Assembly (NCBI GenBank): GCA_951828235.1
Contig: OX639965.1
Location: 1,856,212 to 1,920,211, forward strand
Origin: an uncultured Gammaproteobacteria bacterium
GTDB lineage: Bacteria; Pseudomonadota; Gammaproteobacteria; Steroidobacterales; Foliamicaceae
Reading direction: 5' to 3'
DNA: 64,000 nucleotides
Made by a program: the position numbers and the translations under genes. Below, one piece after another: positions 1 through 7,572 of the stretch. Each line of letters starts with the position of its first letter. The first letter of the stretch is position 1. The notes under the pieces were generated by a model. The model was not told the origin of the DNA, did no database searches, and worked only from the letters and a program-made list of their open reading frames with translations.

Positions 1-231
1 TCCCACGCCCTTGGCATCGAAGTCCGCAAACACGTTCCTCAATTGCCTGCAGCGTCGCTGGTAGGGGGTTTCACCAGGTTCAGCGGCGGTCTCTTGCTCT
101 TCGTCGCGATTCGCCATCAGGCTCCTCAGATAGCCACGCACGAGAGCGGAAACGGAAGTGCCCAGTTCGGCCGCACGAATCCGGGCGAGTCGATGGCACT
201 CGTCGTCGATTGATACCGTGATGTTCTTCAT
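1..231 (-). CDS. Ribbon-helix-helix antitoxin-like protein, C-terminus off the window
   Basis: Only the first 77 codons are visible, starting at the ATG at 231; the gene runs off the left edge. The protein begins MKNITVSIDDECHRLARIRA and continues AAELGTSVSALVRGYL. A short beta-strand followed by two amphipathic helices is the pattern of the Arc/MetJ/VapB-type ribbon-helix-helix fold. Such proteins are usually DNA-binding antitoxins paired with a downstream PIN-domain toxin, which would lie outside the window. The toxin partner is inference. An RHH regulator not belonging to a toxin-antitoxin pair is equally possible. Confidence 0.6.
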   Translation of the reverse strand, partial: MKNITVSIDDECHRLARIRAAELGTSVSALVRGYLRSLMANRDEEQETAAEPGETPYQRRCRQLRNVFADFDAKGVG

Positions 232-290
232 GGTCACAGTCTCACAGTTTCTGTGCGGCACAGGATAGACTGGCGCTGATTGTCCGTCAA

Positions 291-320
291 CCCGCTGCTT
301 GCGACCCCGCTGCTTGCGAC
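291..320. repeat. Perfect tandem duplication of a 15-bp unit
   Basis: The unit CCCGCTGCTTGCGAC occurs at 291-305 and again at 306-320, immediately upstream of the rnpB promoter. It is probably a replication-slippage duplication. I see no function. Confidence 0.8.
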
Positions 321-333
321 CCCTGCCTGCGTA

Positions 334-362
334 TTGCGCGGGCGCGCGGACTGGTCTAGTGT
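334..362 (+). promoter_or_regulatory. Sigma-70-type promoter of rnpB
   Basis: TTGCGC (334-339) and TAGTGT (357-362) are separated by exactly 17 bp. Transcription would start near 369, which is where the RNase P RNA terminal stem begins. The agreement between predicted start and RNA 5' end supports the assignment. Confidence 0.65.
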
Positions 363-368
363 TGCCTT

Positions 369-734
369 GGGCGAGCCGGCCAGGCAATCGCCGGTCGCTT
401 CGGTTTTACCGGTGCGGCGGGAGGAAAGTCCGGGCTCCGGCGGACGGGACGCCAGGTAACGCCTGGGGGGCGCAAGCCCACGGAAAGTGCCACAGAAAAT
501 ATACCGCCCGGCGCCTTCGGGAATGCCGGGTAAGGGTGAAAAGGTGCGGTAAGAGCGCACCGCGCGGCTGGCAACAGCAGCGGCAGGGTAAACCCCGTCC
601 GGAGCAAGGCCGAATAGGGAAGCCACGCGTATGTCCGCACGCGCTTCCGGGTAGGCTGCTTGAGGCCGTCGGCGACGGCGGCCCTAGATGAATGATTGCC
701 CTCGACAGAACCCGGCTTATCGGCCGGCTTGCCC
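369..734 (+). ncRNA. rnpB: RNase P RNA, bacterial class A
   Basis: This is the catalytic RNA of ribonuclease P, which removes 5' leaders from pre-tRNAs. Hallmark conserved segments are present in order: GAGGAAAGTCCGGGCTCC near 420, a GCCAGGTAACGCCTGGGGGG block near 450, GGTGAAAAGGTGCGGTAAG near 535, AAACCCCGTCCGGAGCAAGG near 592, and CCTAGATGAATGATTGCC with ACAGAACCCGGCTTATCGG near 683-723. The terminal P1 stem pairs 369-381 with 722-734 over 13 bp with one G-U pair. Length is about 366 nt, normal for the class. Its 3' end overlaps by 18 bp the end of the convergent dehydrogenase gene (stop at 717). Confidence 0.97.
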
Positions 735-1601
735 CTTGTTGCGGAGGCGGCGGATCAGGCTGGAGGTGTCCCAGCGGCCGCCGCCCATCGCCTCAATCTC
801 CGCGTAAAACCGGTCCACCAGCCGCGCGACAGCGAGTTCGGCGCCGTTGCGCCGGGCTTCGTCCATCGCGTAGCCCAGGTCTTTGCGCATCCATTCGACG
901 GCGAAACCGAATTCGAACTCGTCGGCCAGCATGGTGGCGTGGCGGTTGTCCAGTTGCCAGGACTGGGCCGCTCCGGCGCCGATCAGCCCCGCGACCTGCT
1001 CGCCGTCCAGTCCGGCGCGCCGGGCGAAGTCCAATCCTTCGGACAGCGCCTGCACGAGCCCGGCAATGCATATCTGGTTGACCATCTTGGTGAGCTGGCC
1101 CGCTCCGGCCGGCCCCATGAGATCGATGCGCTCGCCGTAGCATTCAAGTAACGGGAGCACGCGGTCGAAGTCCTTTCTCCTGCCACCTGCCATGATGGCC
1201 AGTTTGCCGTTTTCCGCGCCGGCCTGGCCCCCGGATACGGGCGCGTCCAGGAAAGCAAGCCCGCGCTTGCGCGCGGCTGAGTCCAGTTCGCGTGCGAGTT
1301 CCGCCGAAGTGGTGGTGTGGTCCAAGAAAACCGCGCCGGGGCGCATGCCCGCGAAGGCGCCGTCACGCTCCAGCGTCACGGCGCGAACATCCTCGTCGCG
1401 TCCCACGCAGGTAAACACGAAGTCCGCGTCGGCGCAGGCCGCGACAGGGCTGGCCGCCGCCGCACCGCCGAAATCCGCGACCCAGCGCCGGGCCCTGGAT
1501 TCCGTACGATTGAATACCGTTACCGCGTGCCCCGCCTTCGCCAGGTGCCCGGCCATCGGATAGCCCATCACCCCCAACCCGATGAATGCCGCCTTGCGCA
1601 C
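717..1601 (-). CDS. NAD(P)-dependent beta-hydroxyacid dehydrogenase (3-hydroxyisobutyrate dehydrogenase family)
   Basis: A 294-residue protein of the family that oxidises beta-hydroxyacids such as 3-hydroxyisobutyrate, or reduces tartronate semialdehyde. The N-terminal Rossmann motif GLGVMGYPMAGHLAKAGH starts at about residue 8. The substrate-binding motif DAPVSGGQAGAENG and the catalytic-lysine region (AGQLTKMVNQ) follow. I chose GTG at 1601 because translation upstream would run through dcd and the Rossmann strand begins right there; the dcd stop lies 2 bp upstream. It is the last gene of the purM-purN-DUF3108-dcd row, and its last six codons overlap the rnpB 3' end. The exact substrate cannot be told from sequence. 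Confidence 0.88.
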   Translation of the reverse strand: MRKAAFIGLGVMGYPMAGHLAKAGHAVTVFNRTESRARRWVADFGGAAAASPVAACADADFVFTCVGRDEDVRAVTLERDGAFAGMRPGAVFLDHTTTSAELARELDSAARKRGLAFLDAPVSGGQAGAENGKLAIMAGGRRKDFDRVLPLLECYGERIDLMGPAGAGQLTKMVNQICIAGLVQALSEGLDFARRAGLDGEQVAGLIGAGAAQSWQLDNRHATMLADEFEFGFAVEWMRKDLGYAMDEARRNGAELAVARLVDRFYAEIEAMGGGRWDTSSLIRRLRNKGQAGR

Positions 1602-1603
1602 GG

Positions 1604-2170
1604 TCAGGCTTTGGGCAGCGTGACGCCGGTTTGGCCCTGGTACTTGCCGCCGCGGTCCTTGTACGACGTCTCGCACACTTCCCCCGCCTGAAAGAAAATC
1701 ATCTGCGCCACACCCTCGTTGGCGTAGATCTTGGCCGGCAGCGGAGTGGTGTTCGAGAATTCCAGCGTCACAAAACCTTCCCACTCAGGCTCCAGCGGCG
1801 TGACGTTCACGATGATGCCGCAGCGCGCATAGGTGGACTTGCCCAGGCAGATGGTCAGCACGTCCCGGGGAATGCGGAAATACTCCACGGTCCGCGCCAG
1901 CGCAAACGAATTGGGGGGAATGATGCAGTGGTCGCCGGTCAGGGCAACAAAGCTCTTGCTCTCGAACTGCTTGGGGTCCACGACCGCCGAGTGGATATTG
2001 GTGAACACCTTGAACTCGCTGGCGCAGCGCACGTCGTAGCCGTAGCTGGAAACGCCGTATGAGATCACCAATTTTTCGCCGACGCGGCGGACCTGCTGCT
2101 CGGCGAACGGCTCTATCATGCGGTGCTCGACGGCCATCCGCCGAATCCAGCTGTCCGGCCCGATACTCAC
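1604..2170 (-). CDS. dcd: dCTP deaminase
   Basis: This 188-residue enzyme deaminates dCTP to dUTP, the main dUMP source for thymidylate synthesis in Gram-negative bacteria. Family signatures are visible: [12 protein letters not shown] near residue 38, the nucleotide-binding stretch [20 protein letters not shown] with the catalytic glutamate in PLEPEWEG, and the C-terminal [14 protein letters not shown] lid. Length matches the family. Start is the GTG at 2170, five bases after the DUF3108 stop. The reaction links it loosely to the pyrimidine genes elsewhere in the window, but position suggests a housekeeping role with purMN. Confidence 0.96.
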   Translation of the reverse strand: MSIGPDSWIRRMAVEHRMIEPFAEQQVRRVGEKLVISYGVSSYGYDVRCASEFKVFTNIHSAVVDPKQFESKSFVALTGDHCIIPPNSFALARTVEYFRIPRDVLTICLGKSTYARCGIIVNVTPLEPEWEGFVTLEFSNTTPLPAKIYANEGVAQMIFFQAGEVCETSYKDRGGKYQGQTGVTLPKA

Positions 2171-2175
2171 AGACT

Positions 2176-2946
2176 CTATTCCAGCCAGTCAGCGAGCATC
2201 GCAAGCGCCGTGTCCTCGCCCCAGCCGAATTCGTACGCCTCGATGATCACCAGGCGCCTGTCCTTCCGCCAGATCTCCCAGCGGGCCGGCAGCCAACCCA
2301 GTTCGCGCGCGTACCAGAGATACTGGAAGTTGTCGGAACCCTCGCGCTGGCGGCGGTACTTGACAGTCTCAAGCTCGCCGGCGCGGGTGCTGAGCGTTTC
2401 CCTGCCGAGGCTCTCGCCCTGGTACAACTTCAGCTTTCCGCCTTCGAGCGTGGGTTCCACGTCCAGCGGGCGGCCCGCTGCGATGTCGAGCACGGTCTGG
2501 ATTTCCCATGCCTTGCGGTCCATGGTGCGCGTATCCATTCCAAAGTCCAGTAACTCCTCCCCCTCGCGGAATACGGCCAGCTTCGCATCCGGGTCATAGG
2601 AGATTTCCACCAGGCCGTCCTTGCGGCCGTCGCAGGAACGGCACAGGTAGCCTCGCGGCTGCACCCTGCCATCGTCATCGAGAACGAAGCGGCTGCTTTC
2701 CAATGCGTCCGAAGCGATGACCAGGCGGGCCAGGCCCAGACCCCGCGAGTAGGTTTCGTATATGAAGCCGTCGCCGTCGGTCCGGACCAGGCTAAGGCTC
2801 AGGGCGCGCTGCCCGAACGGCGCGTCTACGTCGTACAGCACGCCGATACTCTCAATGCCCCGGGCCGACCCGGCGGCGTCCGCCGCAAGCGCCGGCCAGG
2901 CGAACGCCAGCAGCAAGGCCGCAACCGTTGTCCGCGCCAGACTCAA
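2176..2946 (-). CDS. Exported DUF3108-family protein
   Basis: A 256-residue protein with an N-terminal signal peptide ([21 protein letters not shown], cleavage after about residue 21), so it is probably periplasmic or outer-membrane associated. The body is rich in beta-strand-type sequence and contains a CRSC motif at about residue 100. DUF3108 proteins sit next to purN in many gammaproteobacteria; their function is unknown. The start is a TTG at 2946 whose last two bases form part of the purN TGA stop, so the two are translationally coupled. No enzyme motif is visible. Confidence 0.75.
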   Translation of the reverse strand: MSLARTTVAALLLAFAWPALAADAAGSARGIESIGVLYDVDAPFGQRALSLSLVRTDGDGFIYETYSRGLGLARLVIASDALESSRFVLDDDGRVQPRGYLCRSCDGRKDGLVEISYDPDAKLAVFREGEELLDFGMDTRTMDRKAWEIQTVLDIAAGRPLDVEPTLEGGKLKLYQGESLGRETLSTRAGELETVKYRRQREGSDNFQYLWYARELGWLPARWEIWRKDRRLVIIEAYEFGWGEDTALAMLADWLE

Positions 2947-3596
2947 AAGAGTTCGCCTTCTTCAAACATGAGCGGTTCGAGCAAGTCGCTTCCGTCCAGC
3001 ATCGCGTGCCGGTCGCCCATGGCGAGACGGCCCTGCGACATCCATTCCAGCACGCGAGGATACAGGACATGCTCGCAGGCTTGAACCCTGGCCCGAAGCG
3101 AGTCCGCATCATCCTCGCGGCCAACGCGAATCCGTGCCTGGGCGATCGGAGGTCCGGCGTCAAGCTTGTGGGTAACGAAATGCACCGTGGTTCCGTGCCA
3201 GCGGTCTCCCGCTTCCAGAACCCTGCGGTAGGTATCGAGGCCGGGGTGCTTCGGCAGCAGCGAAGGATGAATGTTGAGCACTCGCCCTTTGTATTCCTCG
3301 CACAGTTCCGCGGGGAGAATCCGCATGAAACCGGCGAGCACCAGCGCGTCGGGAGCCAGCGCGCGCAACCGCGCCGCGATTTCGCCCCACCATGAGCGCG
3401 CATCCGGGAACCCGTCGCGGGGCAGGGCGATTGCCGCAATGCCGGCTCGCCGGGCGCGTTCGAGCCCCTGCGCCCCGGCCCTGTCGCTGAGCGCGGCGAC
3501 CGGGTCAAGGCGCGATTCCTCCGACGCCGCTTGATCGAGTATGGCCTGAAGGTTTGTCCCCGTGCCGGACAGAAGAACGACGGTTCTCAAGCTCAC
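2943..3596 (-). CDS. purN: Phosphoribosylglycinamide formyltransferase (GART)
   Basis: This enzyme transfers a formyl group from 10-formyl-tetrahydrofolate to GAR, the third step of de novo purine synthesis. The 217-residue protein opens with RTVVLLSGTGTNLQAILDQ, the phosphate-binding loop, and has the catalytic signature ILPAELCEEYKGRVLNIHPS with Asn and His of NIHPS, then HGTTVHFVTHKLDAGPPI containing the second catalytic Asp region. GTG at 3596 is preferred because upstream in-frame codons fall in the palindromic element. It lies downstream of purM as in E. coli, but a 269-bp inverted-repeat element intervenes. Confidence 0.95.
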   Translation of the reverse strand: MSLRTVVLLSGTGTNLQAILDQAASEESRLDPVAALSDRAGAQGLERARRAGIAAIALPRDGFPDARSWWGEIAARLRALAPDALVLAGFMRILPAELCEEYKGRVLNIHPSLLPKHPGLDTYRRVLEAGDRWHGTTVHFVTHKLDAGPPIAQARIRVGREDDADSLRARVQACEHVLYPRVLEWMSQGRLAMGDRHAMLDGSDLLEPLMFEEGELF

Positions 3597-3613
3597 GGCC
3601 CCGGTATTCCGCT

Positions 3614-3882
3614 TAGGGCCTGTTAACGCTATGCGATGCCGCTCTGCCGGGCCTGTTTTCCTGACTGGCAAGGCGCCGCGAGCGCCGTGTGGCCAGCCCA
3701 CTCAAGCGAGCTGCAACGCCGCCAGGCGGGAAAACAGGCCCGGCCCGGCGGGTTGAGTCTGTCCCGGCGCCACTCGGCGTTGCTCGTCGCTCATTTGGAA
3801 TGACCAAACTACGCTCCTCGCGCCTTGATTGGCAACGGGACAGACTCAACAGAGCGGCATCGCATAGCGTTAACAGGCCCTA
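3614..3882. repeat. Nested palindromic element 1 (three-way-junction fold) between purM and purN
   Basis: A 269-bp unit closed by perfect 33-bp inverted arms, 3614-3646 and 3850-3882. Inside are two further hairpins: left, 3647-3661 pairing with 3729-3743 (15 bp perfect); right, 3752-3765 pairing with 3837-3850 (14 bp perfect). The left loop carries CAAGGCGC (3669-3676) and GCAACGCC (3713-3720). The right loop carries their reverse complements GGCGTTGC (3776-3783) and GCGCCTTG (3820-3827). The two halves are therefore inverted copies of one ~100-nt unit. The purM TAG stop codon is the last three bases of the right arm. There is no coding capacity. Confidence 0.9.
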
Positions 3883-4893
3883 GTCAAGCGTTACGCCGCT
3901 GCCGGTTTCCACCCGGCCGATCTCGAAAACTTCCTCGCCCGCCCGGGCCAGGTCTTCGCGCACCGCCGTCGCTTCTTGCGGGGACACGGCCAGAACCAGG
4001 CCGATGCCGCAATTGAAGGTGCGCAGCATTTCCCCGCGCTCCACCGGTCCCTCGCGGCTCAGCCAGTCGAATACCGGTGGCCAGGCCCAGGCGCCGGTGT
4101 CGATTCTGGCCGCCAGGTCGTCCGGAATGATCCGCTCCACGTTTTCCGGCAGGCCTCCGCCGGTGATATGTGCAATCGCTTTCAGCCGTCCCGATTGCGC
4201 CAGGGGAAGCACCGAGCGGATGTAGATCCGGGTCGGCTCGCACAACTGGTCGATCAGGCTGCCGCTCAAGGTCCCGGGCCCACCGGCCATGTCCACGATT
4301 CGGCGCACCAGCGAATAACCGTTGGAGTGCGGGCCGGACGAACCCACGCCCAGCAGCAGGTCGCCCGCCTCGATGCCCTTGCCGTCCAGCAGCCGGTCCT
4401 TCTCGGCCACGCCGACGCAAAAGCCCACCAGTTCCAGTCCGTCATCCACGTACGTATTGGGCAATTCCGCGGTCTCACCGCCCAGCAGCGCGGCGCCGGC
4501 TTCCCTGCAGCCGCGCACGATGCCCTTAAGCAGAGGTTCCAGGCGCTCCGGGTCCAGCCGGTTGGCCGCGCAATAGTCGAGGAAAAACAGCGGCTCGGCC
4601 CCCATGGCCAGAAGGTCGTTCACGCACATGGCCACCAGGTCCACGCCCGGCGCTTCCATGCGGCCCGCTTCGGCGCACAACCTGAGCTTGGTGCCGACTC
4701 CGTCGGCGCCCGCCACCAGCACGGGCTGCCGGTATCCGCTGCAGGGCGCCTCGAACAGACCGCCGAATCCGCCGATCCCGCCCAGCACGCCGGGGCGGTG
4801 CGTCTCGCGGGCCATCGGCGCGATACGGCGGACGATTTCCGCGCCGCGCTCCAGGTCAACTCCGGCGCCGCTGTAGGTGATCGGTTTGCTCAC
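3880..4893 (-). CDS. purM: Phosphoribosylformylglycinamidine cyclo-ligase (AIR synthetase)
   Basis: This ATP-dependent enzyme closes the imidazole ring of AIR in purine synthesis. The 337-residue protein has the N-terminal YSGAGVDLERGAEIV, the GADGVGTKLRLC nucleotide/substrate loop, CVNDLLAMGAEPLFFLDY, GGETAELPNTY and SSGPHSNGYSLVRRIV, all typical of PurM in this order and at full length. Start is GTG at 4893, with AGAGGG about 10 nt upstream. The stop codon is inside the arm of palindromic element 1, so the mRNA immediately downstream can fold into a strong structure before purN. It is divergent from the DUF2066 gene. Confidence 0.97.
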   Translation of the reverse strand: MSKPITYSGAGVDLERGAEIVRRIAPMARETHRPGVLGGIGGFGGLFEAPCSGYRQPVLVAGADGVGTKLRLCAEAGRMEAPGVDLVAMCVNDLLAMGAEPLFFLDYCAANRLDPERLEPLLKGIVRGCREAGAALLGGETAELPNTYVDDGLELVGFCVGVAEKDRLLDGKGIEAGDLLLGVGSSGPHSNGYSLVRRIVDMAGGPGTLSGSLIDQLCEPTRIYIRSVLPLAQSGRLKAIAHITGGGLPENVERIIPDDLAARIDTGAWAWPPVFDWLSREGPVERGEMLRTFNCGIGLVLAVSPQEATAVREDLARAGEEVFEIGRVETGSGVTLD

Positions 4894-4925
4894 TCAAACC
4901 CTCTCTTTCGGGGAATCGCGCATCC

Positions 4926-4931
4926 TATAAT
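4926..4931 (+). promoter_or_regulatory. Consensus -10 box upstream of the DUF2066 gene
   Basis: A perfect TATAAT lies at 4926-4931 with no good -35 at 17 bp. Transcription would begin near 4938-4942, at or just before the ATG at 4942, and no Shine-Dalgarno is visible, so the message may be leaderless. Confidence 0.45.
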
Positions 4932-4941
4932 GCCCTTTTCC

Positions 4942-5928
4942 ATGCTCTCGCGCATCGCCTTAAGTGTCGTGGCCATGACGGTGTTTCTGGCGTCCGCCGC
5001 AACTCTGGCCGAAACGTCCTTCAGGTCCACCGCTCCGCTGCCTGACTCCAGCCAGGCGGGGGTGGACAGGGCGCTGCAGGACGCGCTCGCGCGACTGCTG
5101 GTTCGGGTTACGGGACGACGCGGGGCTGGCGAACTCGCCGATCGCTTCCCGCCGGCCACGAGCGTTGTGCGGCAGTTCCGCGTCATCAACGGGCAAAGCC
5201 TGGAAGCCGAGTTCGACGAGCCCCTGGTTCGCCGGGTTCTCGAGGAGGCCGGTGAGAGCATCTGGGAAGGCGAGAGGCCCCGGTTCAACCTGTGGCTGGT
5301 CGTGAACGACGGAGAAAGGTGGCTGTTCAAGCCGGTGGGTTTCGCGGAACCGTCGCCACAGGCCATGAACGTCCGTAGCGTATTCAGCGGAGCGCTGAGC
5401 CGGACTTTCGAGGAGGTTGCGGCGCTGCGCGGCATCGAAATCAATTTCGCTCCCGTCGCCGACGTAAACGGGGCAGGGCAATGCGCCGAGGAGCTTTGGA
5501 TCGGCGCCTTTGCATGCCTGCCGGGCGACGACGACAGGTTGATGGTTTTGGGGCGGCTGGCGGTGCCCAGCGGGCTCGACGACATCGAGTGGAATCTGCG
5601 CGAGGACGGATTCTGGCAAACAGTATGGGAAAGCGACGCTGCCGAGGCGGTGCACCGGGTAACGGACACGCTGGCCGGGCGATTCATGGCCACCCAGGGA
5701 CCCTTGCGGTCGTATCTGCTGGTGCTGGCGCCGGTCCCGGACCTCAAGGCCTACACAAGCCTCCAGGAAACGCTGAGCTCCCTGCAGGCGGTACGGGAGT
5801 GGCAGGTGAAGGGCGCCACGGGCGACGAACTTACGCTGCAGATCACCTCGCGGACGGCCGAATCCCCGCTGCGAGAGGCGCTGGGTTCCCTGGGCGTTGC
5901 ATTCGAACTCACCCGGACGGGTTCATGA
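4942..5928 (+). CDS. Exported DUF2066-family protein
   Basis: A 328-residue protein beginning with a signal peptide (MLSRIALSVVAMTVFLASAATLA). The mature part begins with a segment resembling other DUF2066 proteins (VDRALQDALARLLVRVTGRR). The family has no established function but characteristically sits between purM and hda in gammaproteobacteria, exactly as here. ATG 4942 is preferred to the in-frame ATG 4930, because 4930 lies inside the predicted -10 box and the signal peptide fits better. The stop overlaps the start of the next gene by 4 bp (ATGA), indicating coupling. Confidence 0.8.
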   Translation: MLSRIALSVVAMTVFLASAATLAETSFRSTAPLPDSSQAGVDRALQDALARLLVRVTGRRGAGELADRFPPATSVVRQFRVINGQSLEAEFDEPLVRRVLEEAGESIWEGERPRFNLWLVVNDGERWLFKPVGFAEPSPQAMNVRSVFSGALSRTFEEVAALRGIEINFAPVADVNGAGQCAEELWIGAFACLPGDDDRLMVLGRLAVPSGLDDIEWNLREDGFWQTVWESDAAEAVHRVTDTLAGRFMATQGPLRSYLLVLAPVPDLKAYTSLQETLSSLQAVREWQVKGATGDELTLQITSRTAESPLREALGSLGVAFELTRTGS

Positions 5929-7214
5929 AACTCAAGCGCCACATACCGAACCTGATCTGCATTTTTCGGCTCCTGCTCGCGCCGGTCATCGTCACCATGC
6001 TTGCCCGCGGACACTACGGTCAGGCGCTGCTGCTGCTGGGCGTCGCGGCGCTATCCGACTGGCTGGACGGTTACCTGGCCAAGCGCTGGAAACTGGACAG
6101 CTATCTCGGTTCGATCCTGGACCCGATGGCGGACAAGGTCCTGATTGCCAGCGTTTACGTAACGCTGGCTGCACTCTCGCATATCCCGGCCTGGCTGGCG
6201 GTTGTGGTCATCGTGCGCGACCTCGTGATCGTTGTGGGCTGGCAGACTTTCCGCCTGTTCCGCGGCGAACTGCGCCCGCGCCCCTCCAGGGTAAGCCGTC
6301 TGAATACCTTTGTTCAGATATGGCTTGGCGTGGCGGTAATCGCCGCCGAGGCCTTCGGCGGGTTCCTGCCGGCCCTGTGGATACAGATCGGCGGAGCGCT
6401 GGCGCTGCTGCTTGCCGTGTTGAGCGGCGTGCATTACGTATTGAGCGGTTTCCTGCTCGCTGCGCAGCGGAAGCGGCAGGAAACCGGGTCGGCCGAGGGC
6501 GAAATACGGCAGTTGCAGCTGGACGTGAGCCGCGAGGATCCCTGCGTGTTCGAGAATTTCTACAACGGCGCCAACGCGGACGTCGTGACGGCCCTGCGAA
6601 GCCTTATCTCCCGCGACGGCGCTCCTCCTTTCTGGCTATGGGGCGCGCCCGCAACGGGGAAAACCCATCTGCTGCTTGCCGCCGTGCGGGCGGCGTCGGA
6701 CCAGGGCCTGAGCGCGGCGTACCTGCCGGCGCACGCCGGCTTCAAGCCGGATGCCCTGGATGCCCTGCGCAATATCGAACTGCTTTGCATCGACGACGCC
6801 GACAAGATCGCCGGCGCTCCTGAGGTGGAGGAGGCGATGGGCGGGCTTTGCCGGGAACTCGAACGGCGCGGCTCGCGGCTGGTGCTGGCGGCGTCCAGTA
6901 CGCCGGCGGGGGCGGGTTTTGAGCGTGACGACATGCGGACCCGGCTGGCATCGGGACAGATCTGGAAGCTGCAATCGCTGACCGACGAGGAACGCCTGGA
7001 GGCGGTGCAGCTCAGGGTCCGCAGCCGCGGCATCAAGCTGCCGGAAGCGACCGCGCGTTTCCTCATGCGGCGTGTGCGCCGCAATCCCAGCGACGTTTTC
7101 AATCTGGTTGACCGGCTGGCGGCCCTGGCGGCCAGCCGCAGCAAACAACTGACGGTGCCCTTCGTGCGGCTGGCGCTGCGCGAGGGCATGCTGGAGGCGC
7201 GCCCCGGGCGCTAG
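5925..7214 (+). CDS. hda: Fusion of a CDP-alcohol phosphatidyltransferase and the DnaA regulator Hda
   Basis: One uninterrupted 429-residue frame holds two proteins. Residues 1-180 are an integral-membrane CDP-alcohol phosphatidyltransferase: several hydrophobic helices and the signature D45..D48G49..A52-K53....G62...D66...D70 (usual AR is AK). Such enzymes make phospholipids such as phosphatidylglycerophosphate. Residues ~194-429 are Hda, the AAA+ protein that with the sliding clamp stimulates DnaA-ATP hydrolysis: a clamp-binding-like QLQLDV at 196-201, Walker A GAPATGKT at 240-247, Walker B LLCIDDAD, and the C-terminal helical DnaA-like lid. The junction lacks a stop, and no ATG starts Hda on its own. 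GAGG followed by ATA at the Hda start (codon for residue 194) could allow internal initiation; E. coli hda itself uses a rare start. Confidence 0.85.
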   Translation: MKLKRHIPNLICIFRLLLAPVIVTMLARGHYGQALLLLGVAALSDWLDGYLAKRWKLDSYLGSILDPMADKVLIASVYVTLAALSHIPAWLAVVVIVRDLVIVVGWQTFRLFRGELRPRPSRVSRLNTFVQIWLGVAVIAAEAFGGFLPALWIQIGGALALLLAVLSGVHYVLSGFLLAAQRKRQETGSAEGEIRQLQLDVSREDPCVFENFYNGANADVVTALRSLISRDGAPPFWLWGAPATGKTHLLLAAVRAASDQGLSAAYLPAHAGFKPDALDALRNIELLCIDDADKIAGAPEVEEAMGGLCRELERRGSRLVLAASSTPAGAGFERDDMRTRLASGQIWKLQSLTDEERLEAVQLRVRSRGIKLPEATARFLMRRVRRNPSDVFNLVDRLAALAASRSKQLTVPFVRLALREGMLEARPGR

Positions 7215-7287
7215 CGCCAGAGGTGCTTTTTCCAGGACAATGCGAAAATTGGACCGCCGCAGCTAAACGCTGGCGGGGAGGAGAATA

Positions 7288-7572
7288 ATGCACCGACTTA
7301 TCGAGGCTAATCGTGCCCGGATCCTTGCGCTCGCCAAGCGCCGCGGGATCCGCAATGTGCGGATATTCGGCTCCATGGCCCGAGGCGACGCAAACGACGA
7401 TAGCGATGTTGACTTGCTGGTTTCTTTGCCAAGCGGACAGTCAGGTCTTGCACTTGGCGGACTGCTCATGGATGTTCAGGATCTGTTGCAGCGCCGGGTG
7501 GATGTTGTCACCGGGCAGGGGTTACGTCCCGAGTTGAAGGAACGAGTATTAGACGAGGCGGAACCTCTGTGA
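7288..7572 (+). CDS. mntA: MntA-type nucleotidyltransferase antitoxin
   Basis: A 94-residue minimal nucleotidyltransferase with the full signature G28-S29, then D40 and D42 (GSX10DXD) in FGSMARGDANDDSDVDLLV. In HepT/MntA modules this protein AMPylates the HepT toxin on a tyrosine and neutralises it. The ATG has a strong ribosome site (GGGAGGAG) 5-6 nt upstream. Its TGA overlaps the GTG of the next gene. Position, size and motif all fit the antitoxin role. Confidence 0.88.
   Translation: MHRLIEANRARILALAKRRGIRNVRIFGSMARGDANDDSDVDLLVSLPSGQSGLALGGLLMDVQDLLQRRVDVVTGQGLRPELKERVLDEAEPL

Noticed and set aside
3614..3882. Element 1 as an integron attC site
   Set aside because: Perfectly paired arms and an inverted-dimer layout do not match attC (which has bulged bases and short R/L boxes), and there is no integron integrase or cassette array.
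3614..3882. Element 1 and 2 as Rho-independent terminators
   Set aside because: Far too large, multi-branched, and no T-run after either side; element 1 lies inside the purMN operon.
3976..4929. Upstream extension of the DUF2066 reading frame across purM
   Set aside because: It is antisense to purM; the signal peptide, family start and promoter place the gene at 4942.
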